Source of the DNA: Marinobacter sp. | GTDB taxonomy: Bacteria; Pseudomonadota; Gammaproteobacteria; Pseudomonadales; Oleiphilaceae | DNA: 64,000 bases | Reading direction: 5' to 3' | Assembly: GCA_030149475.1 (NCBI GenBank) | Contig: JASBRL010000082.1 | Location: 1 to 64,000, forward strand | Shown: one piece after another, positions 26,820 through 36,545 of the stretch | How positions within the stretch are numbered: the first letter of the stretch is position 1 | How the letters are laid out: every line of letters begins with the position of its first letter | Notes under the pieces: model-generated | The model's database searches: none | Told to the model about the DNA's origin: nothing | The model's input: only the letters and a program-made list of their open reading frames with translations | Translations under genes and position numbers: made by a program

Positions 26820-28271
26820 CTATTCCGGAGCGTATACCTTGATATTGTCGTGCCCGCCGGCCCTGAGATGGCCGGCGTGCAACCGGCTTATCGTCCCCCG
26901 GTCGCAATAGAGCAGATATTGACGGCCCTTAGGCAGCGACACCACGGCCTGTCCCAACTCGTAAAATGGAATGCACAGCACCTGGTTACCCGTGAGCTTC
27001 AGCGGCGCGCGCTCTCCATCGACAGGATGCCGCACATCAATGATTACGTCATCCACCGCCGGGGTTCGGACCAGTTCCACCTCCTCCGGTGTGACTGTCG
27101 AGGCCATTAACTCACTGACCGGACATTCACGGCGATCTTCAATGGCCTGTCGCAGCACCGACGGGTTCAGGCCGGTTTCATCTTTTTCAATCCGGTGGCG
27201 GTTGGCGCGGGTAACCGGCCGGTCGGAAATAACACCACAGTACTCCGGCATGGTGCGGGCGAACGGTTCGGTACCGATCGTCCGGGCCAGGTCAATAATA
27301 GACTCCTTGTCCATCGCGATCAGCGGCCGAAGCACCATGACTTCGCTGGCCTGGTCAATCACCGCCAGATTGGCCAGCGTCTGGCTTGACACCTGGGCAA
27401 CCGCATCACCAGTCACCAGACTGTCGGTATTGTTCAGGGCCGCAATCTCGGACGCTGCCCGTAGCATCTGGCGTTTAAGCACCACCCCCCAGTGGCGGTG
27501 ATTGACAGACCGCATAATCTCGGCAACCACGCCATCAAACGGCACCGAGATGAAACGGGCGCTGTGAGAGGCGCCGTAGCGCTGCCAGAGATAATGCACG
27601 ACCTGGCGCACGCCCGTTTCATGCGCCATACCGCCAAGATTGAAAAACAGGTAGTGGCTGCGAACCCCGCGACGCAGCATCTGATAGGCCGCCACCGTTG
27701 AGTCGTAACCTCCCGACACCAGCGTCATCACCGAATCCACGCTGCCCAAGGGATAGCCGCCCAGCCCCGGATAACGACGCTGCACCACACTGACTTGCTC
27801 CCCCGCCACCTCAATTCGCACGATCACCTCGGGGCCATCGAGATTTACCCCGACGGCCCCGGTGTTGGCCAGCAAATCCTGCCCGACCCGCCGGGCCACA
27901 TCGAGTGAGCGAAACTCATGCTCGCCATGGCGCCGGACACGCACCGCAAATGTGCGACCTGACAACTCGACTTTGAACGCCGCCCGCACACGCTCGACAA
28001 GATCAACCAGCGTGGTCAACTGGAACGTGGCTACCCGCTGAATCACTGACAGCCCCGGCGTCCGTTGTAACAGGTCGAGGATCGCAGCCTCCTGCCCGGG
28101 TTCGTCAGGACCGGTGACCGTGACCCGGTCCCAGGTGCCCTCAACCGAGATCGCCGGATTCAGGGACCGCAGCAACTTGCGGATGTTCTGGCGCAACAGT
28201 CGCATATGACGACGACGGACGGGTTTGCTCTTGATGGTCACTTCCGGGGCGGGTCGTAACAGGAATTTCAT
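26820..28271 (-). CDS. thiI: tRNA 4-thiouridine synthase / thiamine sulfurtransferase ThiI
   Basis: A 483-residue enzyme (E. coli 482) forming 4-thiouridine at tRNA position 8 and supplying sulfur for thiazole synthesis. The N-terminal THUMP region (about 60-165) precedes the PP-loop SGGYDSTVAAY (adenylation). Catalytic Cys are in MPEYCGVIS and in the C-terminal rhodanese domain LLYCDRGTIS, so both halves look active. The ATG at 28271 (MKFLLRPAPEVTIKS) matches the family N terminus; the open frame to 28442 is not part of the protein. It is divergent from ppnN. Confidence 0.96.
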   Translation of the reverse strand: MKFLLRPAPEVTIKSKPVRRRHMRLLRQNIRKLLRSLNPAISVEGTWDRVTVTGPDEPGQEAAILDLLQRTPGLSVIQRVATFQLTTLVDLVERVRAAFKVELSGRTFAVRVRRHGEHEFRSLDVARRVGQDLLANTGAVGVNLDGPEVIVRIEVAGEQVSVVQRRYPGLGGYPLGSVDSVMTLVSGGYDSTVAAYQMLRRGVRSHYLFFNLGGMAHETGVRQVVHYLWQRYGASHSARFISVPFDGVVAEIMRSVNHRHWGVVLKRQMLRAASEIAALNNTDSLVTGDAVAQVSSQTLANLAVIDQASEVMVLRPLIAMDKESIIDLARTIGTEPFARTMPEYCGVISDRPVTRANRHRIEKDETGLNPSVLRQAIEDRRECPVSELMASTVTPEEVELVRTPAVDDVIIDVRHPVDGERAPLKLTGNQVLCIPFYELGQAVVSLPKGRQYLLYCDRGTISRLHAGHLRAGGHDNIKVYAPE

Positions 28272-28521
28272 AGGCTCAGACAGTGATTGATGGACGGATT
28301 CGGGTGCGCACCGGCAAACCCGGCACACACAGTGCGACCGGGCGATATCGGTGAACTTCCGCCGTGAACGGTACGCGTCATTGAGGGTCTTCCGACGATG
28401 GCATTGTAACGGCTTCGCAGTTTGCCTCAAAATGCGGCACACTCAGGACCAGGGCCCACCACCACCCGGACAGCGAAGCCCAAGTCGGTCACCGCCAACC
28501 CCTGCAGGAGTTCTGTTGTTA

Positions 28522-29916
28522 ATGAGTCAGGCCACCATCAATGCACTGGTTTCACCCGAGGGCAGCCTCGAAATTCTATCGAACCACGAAGTCAGCCGAC
28601 TGAAGGACCGCAGCGAGGGCGGCCTGTACCGCCTGTTCAGGCAGTGCGCGCTGGCAGTGCTCAATACCGGTGCAGAAACAGATGACTGCAAAGACCTGCT
28701 GGAGATTCATGCCGAATTTGACGTTCGCCTGGTGCCACAGCCCCGCGGCCTCAAGCTGGAACTGATCAATGCGCCCGCCAGCGCTTTCGTGGATGGCCAA
28801 ATGCTACGGGCGATCCGTGAGCACCTGTTTTCAGTGTTACGGGACATTGTCTACTCTCATTCCATCCCGTCTTCGGCGTCGGGATTCAAGCGCGACGAAC
28901 CCGAAGACATCACCAATGTCATTTTCCACATTCTGCGCAATGCCCGGGTGCTGCAGGCCGGGCGTCAGCCGGACATGGTGGTGTGCTGGGGTGGTCATTC
29001 CATCAGTCGCGAGGAATACGTCTACAGCAAGGACGTGGGCCATGAACTGGGACTGCGTGGACTGAGCATCTGCACCGGCTGCGGTCCGGGAGCCATGAAA
29101 GGGCCGATGAAGGGCGCGACCATCGGCCATGCCAAGCAGCGAGTAAAGGACGGCCGTTACATCGGGATCACGGAACCGGGCATTATTGGCGCCGAGGCCC
29201 CCAATCCGATCGTTAACGAACTGGTGATCATGCCGGATATTGAAAAGCGTCTGGAGGCCTTCGTGCGGGCCGGCCATGGCATTATTGTGTTTCCCGGAGG
29301 TGTAGGCACAGCGGAGGAAATTCTCTACCTGCTGGGCATCCTGCTGCACCCGGACAACGCCGATTTGCCATTTCCCGTAGTGTTTACAGGCCGCAAGGAA
29401 AACGCCGCTTACTTCCAGATGATCGACGATTTCATCCGCAATGCCCTGGGCGATGCGGCCACCAAAAAATACGAAATCATCATTGATGATCCGGTCCGTG
29501 TCGCCCAGACCATGAAAAAGGGCATCGCCGATGTGGAGACCTTCCGGCGGGCCATGCAGGACGCTTACTACTTCAACTGGATGCTCAAGGTTGACCCGGT
29601 ATTCCAGTTACCTTTTGAGCCCGACCACGACAACATGCGGGCGCTGGCACTGCACCGTGATCAGCCGGTCCACCTGATTGCAGCGAATCTGCGCAAGGCA
29701 TTCAGCGGTATAGTCGCCGGCAACGTCAAGGAGCAGGGCATCCGCCAGATTCAGGCTAAAGGACCCTTCGAAATTGCCGGCGACCCGGTCCTGCTGAAAC
29801 CTCTGGAAGCGTTGCTCAAAGCCTTCGTGGCGCAGAATCGAATGAAACTGCCCGGCTCTTCAGCCTATCAACCCAGCTACCGGATTGTGGGGAGCCAGGA
29901 ACCCGGGCGGTCGTGA
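28522..29916 (+). CDS. ppnN: Pyrimidine/purine nucleotide 5'-monophosphate nucleosidase PpnN
   Basis: A 464-residue member of the LOG/YgdH family that hydrolyses nucleoside 5'-monophosphates to base and ribose phosphate; the E. coli enzyme (454) is activated by ppGpp. The central LOG domain has CTGCGPGAMKGPMKGA and the catalytic PGGVGTAEE, and MPDIEKRLEAFVR precedes it. An N-terminal regulatory domain and C-terminal GIVAGNVKEQGIR segment match PpnN. The ATG at 28522 is chosen, with AGGAG 11 bases upstream; an in-frame TTG at 28516 has better spacing. Confidence 0.95.
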   Translation: MSQATINALVSPEGSLEILSNHEVSRLKDRSEGGLYRLFRQCALAVLNTGAETDDCKDLLEIHAEFDVRLVPQPRGLKLELINAPASAFVDGQMLRAIREHLFSVLRDIVYSHSIPSSASGFKRDEPEDITNVIFHILRNARVLQAGRQPDMVVCWGGHSISREEYVYSKDVGHELGLRGLSICTGCGPGAMKGPMKGATIGHAKQRVKDGRYIGITEPGIIGAEAPNPIVNELVIMPDIEKRLEAFVRAGHGIIVFPGGVGTAEEILYLLGILLHPDNADLPFPVVFTGRKENAAYFQMIDDFIRNALGDAATKKYEIIIDDPVRVAQTMKKGIADVETFRRAMQDAYYFNWMLKVDPVFQLPFEPDHDNMRALALHRDQPVHLIAANLRKAFSGIVAGNVKEQGIRQIQAKGPFEIAGDPVLLKPLEALLKAFVAQNRMKLPGSSAYQPSYRIVGSQEPGRS

Positions 29917-29997
29917 ATCGCGCGGGCGAGGCGCCCCAGGCAACAACCATGAACGACCGGAAGGACGGGGCACAACCCGGGGCCCCGGCTGGCGGCG

Positions 29998-30330
29998 TTA
30001 CTGGCCGCCACCGGCCGGCAGGCTGGCAAAATAGGCCGCCACATTGGCAATATCCTGATCGCTCAGCGCAGCCGCCTGGCCCTGCATAATCGCCGCCTGA
30101 CCGCCCGAGCGCTGCTTGCTGCGGTAGGCTTTGAGTGCGGACACCAGATAGGCTTCATGCTGGCCCGCCAGATTGGGGTAGGTGGGAATCGGCGAAATGC
30201 CGTTGGCGCCGTGGCAGGCAGCACAGACAGATGTTCCCTTGGCCTTGCCGGCTTCGATGTCGCCGGCGGCGAATGTCGACATCGATGTCAGCAGTACCAG
30301 ACTGGTCATGAACAGGCGTTTCATAGGCAT
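29998..30330 (-). CDS. Periplasmic c-type cytochrome (class I)
   Basis: A 110-residue monoheme cytochrome c. The signal peptide [20 protein letters not shown](AA) is followed by the heme-attachment motif CAACH and a likely axial Met in AAIMQGQ. It resembles small cytochromes c4/c5/c554 of Gammaproteobacteria that shuttle electrons to terminal oxidases. The ATG at 30330 has GAAGGA eight bases upstream; the in-frame extension to 30504 is not protein-like. It is convergent with ppnN. Confidence 0.9.
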   Translation of the reverse strand: MPMKRLFMTSLVLLTSMSTFAAGDIEAGKAKGTSVCAACHGANGISPIPTYPNLAGQHEAYLVSALKAYRSKQRSGGQAAIMQGQAAALSDQDIANVAAYFASLPAGGGQ

Positions 30331-30490
30331 CGGACAGATCCTTCTCGTGAATGACGGTTCGGGGACCGTGTTGGACAGCACCGATTCATCATAGCCAGCA
30401 TGCTGGCCACCCTGCAAGCGTGGGTCGATGACGAGCGCCCGCTGTCCGGCCTGTAGACAGCCTGTTCGCCACCTCCGGAGTTGCCCGGAA

Positions 30491-31177
30491 TCAGCGGTCG
30501 GCACCGGCCTGGATCAGCAGCATTTCAAGGTCATGGTTACGCCCCCCTCGGGCCAGGTCCAGAGCGGTCAGCCCGCGGGGGTCTTCAAAACGCACATCGG
30601 CACCCGCCTCGAGCAACGATTCCGTCGTCAACAGATCACCACGGTTTACCACCCGCATCAGCAGTGAGCGACCGTCCTGGCTGACATTCACGTTGGCACC
30701 GGCCGCCAGCAATACCTTGACTACCGCCAGGTTACCGGCCATGGCCGCCAGGGTCATCGGCGTTTCCCCGGTCGCACTGCGGGCGTTGACATCGGCCCCC
30801 GCCGACAACAGCAACTCGACCATCCGCCGCTGCCCACTGCCGGCGGCCAGCATCAGTGGCGTCGGCTGACCCGCCGCCGCCAGATCGGGCGCGGCCCCTT
30901 CGCTGAGCAGATACCACGCCACACGAGGCTGAGCGGCAACAACGGCCGCCGCCAGCGGCGTACCCTTCTCGGTGACAACGTTCAATGACTGGCCGTTGCC
31001 TGCCAGGGTCTGTACCCGGTCAAGATCTCCCGCCTCCACGGCGGCAATCAGGGGGGTCCGGGCAACACTGGCCGAAGCCTGCTCCAGATTTGCAGGCGTG
31101 GGCGCCGAACCGCAACCGGTCAGCGTCAGGACAAGGCAGAAGATCAGGGCGCAGGCACCCATTCCATGGGATTTCAT
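30491..31177 (-). CDS. Ankyrin-repeat lipoprotein
   Basis: A 228-residue protein with a lipoprotein signal peptide (lipobox LTGC near residue 22) and about five ankyrin repeats from residue 40, seen as [53 protein letters not shown] and [19 protein letters not shown]. It probably is a periplasmic, membrane-anchored interaction module; its partner is unknown. It lies 160 bases upstream of the cytochrome gene, on the same strand. Confidence 0.85.
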   Translation of the reverse strand: MKSHGMGACALIFCLVLTLTGCGSAPTPANLEQASASVARTPLIAAVEAGDLDRVQTLAGNGQSLNVVTEKGTPLAAAVVAAQPRVAWYLLSEGAAPDLAAAGQPTPLMLAAGSGQRRMVELLLSAGADVNARSATGETPMTLAAMAGNLAVVKVLLAAGANVNVSQDGRSLLMRVVNRGDLLTTESLLEAGADVRFEDPRGLTALDLARGGRNHDLEMLLIQAGADR

Positions 31178-31248
31178 GAACGTCGATTCTCACGTGGGAA
31201 CTGTGCCGCCATTTTGCGGGGGGCCGGGCGCGAAATAAATCGAGCCGG

Positions 31249-33426
31249 TCACAAGTCAGGGAAACCCCGGTGTCTGATGTCTGGCGTCTGGTCTCCGTCG
31301 CCGTTGCAGGCCATCACCGCCGAAGCCAGGCGACGCAGTACCCCCTCACCATGACGACGTCCCTCACAGTCACCGGCAGCCTGCACCTGTGGCCAACGCC
31401 AGCCCTGCAGAACCAGGCGACACCAGAGCGGGCAGGCCGGATCGACGGCCAGTTGACTGGCCACCCCCGGCTGCCGGCTCAGGCGCTGCAACGCCAACAG
31501 ACTGAGCTCAAAGCCCCGGTGGCCCTGGCAGAAGGCGGCCAGTTCACGCTTGTCCGCCGCCTCAAGCGGTTCCGCTGGCGGCAGCCAGGCCGTTATCGCC
31601 ACCACCAGTTCCGGGGCGAGGTCCGGCCAGCAGACCGGCAACAGGGTTTGCCAGCTATCAGCAAAGCGCGTGCTGATCTGCTTAACCAGAGCCTTGCCCG
31701 CTGGCGAGGTCGGTGCCATGACCTGGGCCGCGTATTCGCCGCTGCTGGCCTCCCGGGTCAGGCCCAGTCGCAACAACCCGGCTCCGGCGTGGCGCCAGAA
31801 CGCCAGCAAATCGCTGCTGGCACCAAAGCTGGCACCGACGGCGTCAAGCCCCTCATCCCGGGCCCACTGCCGCGCCGCCGTTATCAGCCGCATTGCCACG
31901 CCCTGGCGACGACAGTGCTCGCTCACCGCCACCCGCACCACCCGCAGACTCCGGGCGGAGGCCGCCTCAGCAACACCGCTGTGGTGTGCCAGCGACTGGG
32001 GCAACAGGTGCCCACGCAACCGGCGTCGACCGGCCATGACTTCAGCGGCCAGCGACGGATCGAAGCCGCCCTCAACCGTACTCCAGAGCACGCCGACCAC
32101 TGTGTCTTTGACCCGCGCCACCCAGGTTCGTGCGACCGGGTCATCCAGCCACTGGCGGACATCACCCGGCGTGGTGCGGTAGTGAGCATTCACCAGCAGG
32201 CCAAACGCGGCGGCCAACTCGGCTTCGGTTGCCGCGGACGGCTGCCAGGGAGCAATCGTCAGTGGCTCAACTTCGGCGGGCACAACGGCTTCGGCATCCA
32301 GCAAAAACAAGCGGTTGACCAGGGCTTCCAAGGGGTCCCCGGGTGACCAGCGAATCGGCTCGGCCAACATCAGTTGGCGCCATTGTGGGGTATATCGGTC
32401 CAGCACCTGGCGGAAGCGCAGGGTGAAGCCGCGACCCGCGCCCTCGTAACCGTGAACGGTGGACGCGAACACCACCCGGGGCCAGCCCAGCAGAATCGCC
32501 TGCAACCGGGGCGCAGGAATCGCGGCCGCCTCATCGACCAGCACCAGAGCGGCCTCGGGTTGCTTCTGCACCAGTTGATCAACCGCCTCAAACCGCAGGC
32601 AGCTGCCGTTTCCCAGAGTAAGCTTGTGGTCATCAACGTGGGTAAGGGTTCCCCCTGCCTGCTGACGGGCGTGCCAGAACAGGGTCCGGACGGCTGCCGG
32701 CGTTGGCGCGGTTACCAGGATCTGCTTTGGCGATCCGGGGACAGTCTCCTGCAGGTAGGCCATGGCCGCCATGCCCAGGGCGGCGGACTTGCCCCGCCCC
32801 CGGTCCGCGGTGATCACCAGAGGGCGTCGCCGTCGCCCCCTGGCTACCTGCTCCACAGTACGGATCGCCCGTTGCTGGTCAACCGTGATCCCGGCCTCAA
32901 ACGCGCTACCGAAGGCTCCCGGTTCGCCAACTACGGGCGGTTCGGTGCGCGCCGGAAAGCCCCGGATCACCGAGGCATCCTCCGCCAGACATCGCGCCAT
33001 GCGTTGAGCGAACGGATGAACGGGCGCCGTCTCCAGACCGGTGCGAACGTAGTCCGGGTCTGCAAACCATGGCCAATCCGCAAGGTCCGGCATCAGCCAG
33101 AACCACAAGCCACCGGCCGCGAGTGTCCCGGTGAGAATCGCCAGGGCGTCCGGTGGGTTGCCGTGCCAGCCATCCCACACCAGTATCGAGGACTCGCTTC
33201 CCAGCCAGTGCCGGCTTTCTGGCTGGCTGACGGTGGTCAACGAGGTCGCCGGCCTGTCAGCCGACGGCCCGAACCAGATGCCGCCGTCGGTGTTCAGGCC
33301 CGCCAGACATTGCGCCAGCCAGGCCAGCGACACCTGCCGATCCCCACTGAGCAGGACCAGGCGACGCTCACCCTGCGCGGCCAGCCGCTGCTGAAACGTC
33401 CGCCAGGCGTCCGCGTCGGCGTGCAT
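31249..33426 (-). CDS. tmcA: tRNA(Met) cytidine acetyltransferase TmcA
   Basis: A 725-residue enzyme forming N4-acetylcytidine at the wobble position of elongator tRNA-Met. It has an N-terminal DUF1726-like domain, a helicase-like RecD domain (Walker A TADRGRGKSAALG; Walker B LVDEAAAIPAPRL), then a GNAT acetyltransferase domain (VRVAVSEHCRRQGVAMRLI) and a C-terminal tail. It is somewhat longer than E. coli TmcA (671). The ATG at 33426 lies five bases after the DUF2237 stop, so it is probably translationally coupled; the ribosome binding site is weak. Confidence 0.94.
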   Translation of the reverse strand: MHADADAWRTFQQRLAAQGERRLVLLSGDRQVSLAWLAQCLAGLNTDGGIWFGPSADRPATSLTTVSQPESRHWLGSESSILVWDGWHGNPPDALAILTGTLAAGGLWFWLMPDLADWPWFADPDYVRTGLETAPVHPFAQRMARCLAEDASVIRGFPARTEPPVVGEPGAFGSAFEAGITVDQQRAIRTVEQVARGRRRRPLVITADRGRGKSAALGMAAMAYLQETVPGSPKQILVTAPTPAAVRTLFWHARQQAGGTLTHVDDHKLTLGNGSCLRFEAVDQLVQKQPEAALVLVDEAAAIPAPRLQAILLGWPRVVFASTVHGYEGAGRGFTLRFRQVLDRYTPQWRQLMLAEPIRWSPGDPLEALVNRLFLLDAEAVVPAEVEPLTIAPWQPSAATEAELAAAFGLLVNAHYRTTPGDVRQWLDDPVARTWVARVKDTVVGVLWSTVEGGFDPSLAAEVMAGRRRLRGHLLPQSLAHHSGVAEAASARSLRVVRVAVSEHCRRQGVAMRLITAARQWARDEGLDAVGASFGASSDLLAFWRHAGAGLLRLGLTREASSGEYAAQVMAPTSPAGKALVKQISTRFADSWQTLLPVCWPDLAPELVVAITAWLPPAEPLEAADKRELAAFCQGHRGFELSLLALQRLSRQPGVASQLAVDPACPLWCRLVLQGWRWPQVQAAGDCEGRRHGEGVLRRLASAVMACNGDGDQTPDIRHRGFPDL

Positions 33427-33431
33427 CAACG

Positions 33432-33809
33432 TCAGCTCAGGTCGATGGCGTGGCGCTTGAGATCGTCCAGATCGCAGAGGTCCAGAGCCGCTTTGTGGGT
33501 CGCTCGCAACTTCACCCGGGGCGCGCAACCCGCCTCAAAGGCTTCCTGCCAGCGCCCAGCACACAGACACCACGGATCGCCCTCTTTCAGGCCCGGGAAA
33601 CCGAATGCCGGTACCGGCGTGCTGAGGTCGTTGCCGCGGGCCCGGGAAAACACGAGGAAGTCATTGGTCACCACTGTACAGACTGTGTGCAAGGCAACAT
33701 CGTCGGAACCGGTATTGCAACAGCCATCCCGGTAGAAGCCGGTCTTCGGATCGAACCCGCAGGCTTCCAGAACCTCGCCCAGCACATTAACGGACTCTGC
33801 CATGGCCAT
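33432..33809 (-). CDS. DUF2237 family protein
   Basis: A 125-residue protein matching the DUF2237 pattern: NVLGEVLEACGFDPKTGFYR, then DGCCNTGSDDVALHTVCTVVT, and DPWCLCAGRWQEA with conserved cysteines. The family is widespread and uncharacterised. The ATG at 33809 has GGAG seven bases upstream. Its stop is five bases before tmcA, so the two probably form an operon. Confidence 0.9.
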   Translation of the reverse strand: MAMAESVNVLGEVLEACGFDPKTGFYRDGCCNTGSDDVALHTVCTVVTNDFLVFSRARGNDLSTPVPAFGFPGLKEGDPWCLCAGRWQEAFEAGCAPRVKLRATHKAALDLCDLDDLKRHAIDLS

Positions 33810-33986
33810 GATGAATCTCCTGTGGTTACTGCCCATTGGATCTCGGGGACGCTTATTATGGGTGACGGATGACCGCCGTGCCAATTGGCGATTACAGTGC
33901 ACCCTCAACTTCAGGTCACTCCGGGTCACCGCACCACAAGGGCCGGGACCGGCGATCCCGGGGCGCTGATTCAGGGCCGGAGATGG

Positions 33987-35258
33987 TCAATCGATAAAGC
34001 GCTGGGGGCGGAATGCATCCAGTAACAGGGAAGATTGCTCGCCGTCGATCAATCGCGCAATCAGGTCAGCGCTGCCGGCAGACAATGTCCAGCCGAAGGT
34101 GCCGTGCCCAGTGTTGAGGTACAGATTGTCCCGGGGCCCGCGCCCGATAATCGGCGGCCCATCGGGCGTCATCGGCCGGAACCCGGTCCATGACTCGGCA
34201 TCCGCCATGTCAACCGCCCCCGGGAAACGGGAGGCGACGGCCCGGCGAATGGTGTCCAGCCGCTGCTCAGGAATTCGCCTGTCAAAATCCGCCAACTCCA
34301 CAAAGCCCGTGGCCCGCAGACGGTTGCCCAGCCGTGTGGAAACCACCTTGAAGTTATCGTCGTGTATCGTCGACACCGGCGCCCGGGAGGGGTCTTTTAA
34401 CGGCACGGTCAGTGAGTAGCCCTTGACAGGATATATCGGCAGCTTCAGTCCTAGCGGACGTAACAGTTCCGGTGATGCACAGCCGGCGGCCACCACCATC
34501 GCATCGGCCTCCAGTGTTTCGACGGCGCCGCCATCGGCTCGTATATCGACCCCGTACACCCGACGCTCATCGCTCAACAGGCGCTCAACCCGTGTCTGGT
34601 AATGAAATTTCACCCCTCGGGTTTCGCAGGCATTGGCCAGTGCCCGCGAGAAAAGATGGCAGTCACCGGTGCCATCGGTGCGGTATTGCAACGCACCGTA
34701 CAATGGACCGGCGCCGGTCATGCCCGGCTCGGCCTCGCGCACCTCGGCCGGACTCAGCAACGCATGGTCGATACCCATTTCCGCCAGCACCCGGGCACTC
34801 TCCCGATAGTCCGTCATCGCAGTCGGTGTGCTGGCCAGATGCATCAGTCCGGCCTCATCAGCGTCAAACGCCAGCCCCAACTGCTCATCCAACGCCTGGA
34901 AACGTATCCGGCTATGCTCGCCCAGTCGAAGCATGGCACGGTGATTAAGGCCATAAACACCCGGCGCATAGGCAAAGCGCAACGTCGCCAGCAGGAAGCT
35001 CAAAGCCGACAATGACGGCGGCAGTGCCAGTTTCAGAGGGCCATCTTTCCGCACCAGCCAGGGTAGCGCCTTTTTCACCATCGTCGCGGAGGCCCAGGGA
35101 TACACAACCCCATATGAACGCTGGCCAGCGTTGCCCCGGCTGGTCTCCAGCCCCGCCCCGCTCAGGCGTTCGATCACGGTTACCCGATGACCTCGCTGGT
35201 GCAATTCATAGGCGGTGGTGACACCCACCACACCGGCTCCAATAACCACGATATGCAT
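33987..35258 (-). CDS. dadA: D-amino acid dehydrogenase DadA
   Basis: A 423-residue FAD-dependent dehydrogenase oxidising D-amino acids (chiefly D-alanine) to keto acids, passing electrons to the respiratory chain at the inner membrane. It shows MHIVVIGAGVVGVTTAYELHQ (dinucleotide-binding), SRGNAGQRSYGVVYPWASA, and the C-terminal GFRPMTPDGPPIIGRG and GHGTFGWTLSAGSADLIA motifs of the DAO/DadA family. The ATG at 35258 is preceded by AAGGGG. No alanine racemase (dadX) is adjacent. It is upstream of DUF2237-tmcA but separated by 178 bases. Confidence 0.92.
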   Translation of the reverse strand: MHIVVIGAGVVGVTTAYELHQRGHRVTVIERLSGAGLETSRGNAGQRSYGVVYPWASATMVKKALPWLVRKDGPLKLALPPSLSALSFLLATLRFAYAPGVYGLNHRAMLRLGEHSRIRFQALDEQLGLAFDADEAGLMHLASTPTAMTDYRESARVLAEMGIDHALLSPAEVREAEPGMTGAGPLYGALQYRTDGTGDCHLFSRALANACETRGVKFHYQTRVERLLSDERRVYGVDIRADGGAVETLEADAMVVAAGCASPELLRPLGLKLPIYPVKGYSLTVPLKDPSRAPVSTIHDDNFKVVSTRLGNRLRATGFVELADFDRRIPEQRLDTIRRAVASRFPGAVDMADAESWTGFRPMTPDGPPIIGRGPRDNLYLNTGHGTFGWTLSAGSADLIARLIDGEQSSLLLDAFRPQRFID

Positions 35259-35284
35259 AAAGCCCCTTGCCTGGTCGGCGGTCC

Positions 35285-36415
35285 TTACGTTGATGGCTCG
35301 CGAATACCGATCAGCCGCAACAGCTTGCGGCACTCTTCCGAGCCGGACTGCTCCTGAGCGACCAGCGCGGCCGCCCGCATCATCAGCCTTCCCCTGGGTT
35401 CGGGGCCATGCAACAGGCGATGCGTCGCACCGATCAGGTCCCGCAGGGCCAGCGGCAGAGCCCACTGCGCTTTGAGCGTATTGCCAAAGGAAGCGGCCCA
35501 GTTCTGCAACCCGTCCGTCAACTCCCCATCACTGAGCGAACTGCCCGCGCTCAGGTGTTGTTGGGCGATCCCCAGCACAACCAGTTCTCCGAGGCGGTGC
35601 AATAATCCAGCCGTGTAGGCACGCGCCGGCGACTCGCCGATTTGCCGCGCCAGGCCCCACGCGGTTCGGGCCACTGCCTGGCTGACGGCGGCCAAGTCTT
35701 TGGCCTGCGTCTGCAAACGGGTGTCTGTCAGCGTATGCGTGAGATCCAGAGCCAGGGCAAGTGCCTGATTCAGACTCATGGGCACACCCAGTGTCTGAAT
35801 CGCTTCGCGCAGAAGATAACAAGGCTGTCCGGAACGCCGAAAAGAGCTGCTGTTGGCCACATCCAGCAGCCTCGCCGTGAGTGCCGGCTGATCCTGCCAG
35901 CGGGTCGCCAGATCCGACACCGAGAGGTCCTCCCGTCGCTCGATCAGTGAGAGGCAATCCGACGGGTCGAGAACAAAGGGTAACCTCAGTGGTTGATCCA
36001 CCGCAATGCGCAGGCGCGCATCAAGGCTTTCGACGTTGATCCCCGGGGCCGGGGTACCTGGCAGCGTCTCCTGCAACCTGGCTCTGATCATTTCCACATC
36101 CACGGGCTTGGCAATGAAACCATGGACATGATAATGGGCAGCGGCAAGCACCCGCTGCCTGTCGGCCTGCCCGGAGATCATGAAAATCGGCAGATCCGCT
36201 GCCCGCTCACGAACCTGCCTGACCAGATCCAGACCCTTGCCGTCCGGGAAGCTCCAGCCACAGATCAGCAAATCGAAGACTGTCGATTGCCAGGCGGTCT
36301 GCCCCTCGGCCAATCCGCTCGCGATGGTTACCCCGACGTCAGGGTACAGACCGGTTACCACCGTGTTCAGTAACTCCGCCACCACAATATCGTTTTCGAG
36401 AATTAATACCTTCAT
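35285..36415 (-). CDS. Receiver-like and HDOD domain protein
   Basis: A 376-residue cytosolic protein with an N-terminal response-regulator-like domain (1-120) and a C-terminal HDOD domain (about 140-370; FVLDPSDCLSLIERREDLSV, LLDVANSSSFRRSGQP). The receiver is degenerate: the usual phosphoacceptor Asp is replaced by Gly53 in FDLLICGWSFPDG, and the acidic pair is only E7/N8, although the conserved Lys (IAKPVD) and Ser (MISGQ) remain. It therefore probably does not use ordinary Asp phosphorylation. HDOD proteins act in c-di-GMP- or stress-linked signalling. It starts at ATG 36415. Confidence 0.85.
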   Translation of the reverse strand: MKVLILENDIVVAELLNTVVTGLYPDVGVTIASGLAEGQTAWQSTVFDLLICGWSFPDGKGLDLVRQVRERAADLPIFMISGQADRQRVLAAAHYHVHGFIAKPVDVEMIRARLQETLPGTPAPGINVESLDARLRIAVDQPLRLPFVLDPSDCLSLIERREDLSVSDLATRWQDQPALTARLLDVANSSSFRRSGQPCYLLREAIQTLGVPMSLNQALALALDLTHTLTDTRLQTQAKDLAAVSQAVARTAWGLARQIGESPARAYTAGLLHRLGELVVLGIAQQHLSAGSSLSDGELTDGLQNWAASFGNTLKAQWALPLALRDLIGATHRLLHGPEPRGRLMMRAAALVAQEQSGSEECRKLLRLIGIREPST

Positions 36416-36545
36416 ATCTTGCCCAGTGATGATACCGGCCGTATCGTGATGGGGGTTCCGTATTTTACTATAGTGACCATCGCCAACTCCCGCGACCACA
36501 AACCCTGTGCTTTTTTAAAACACGACGACATCCGGACTGATCCCC

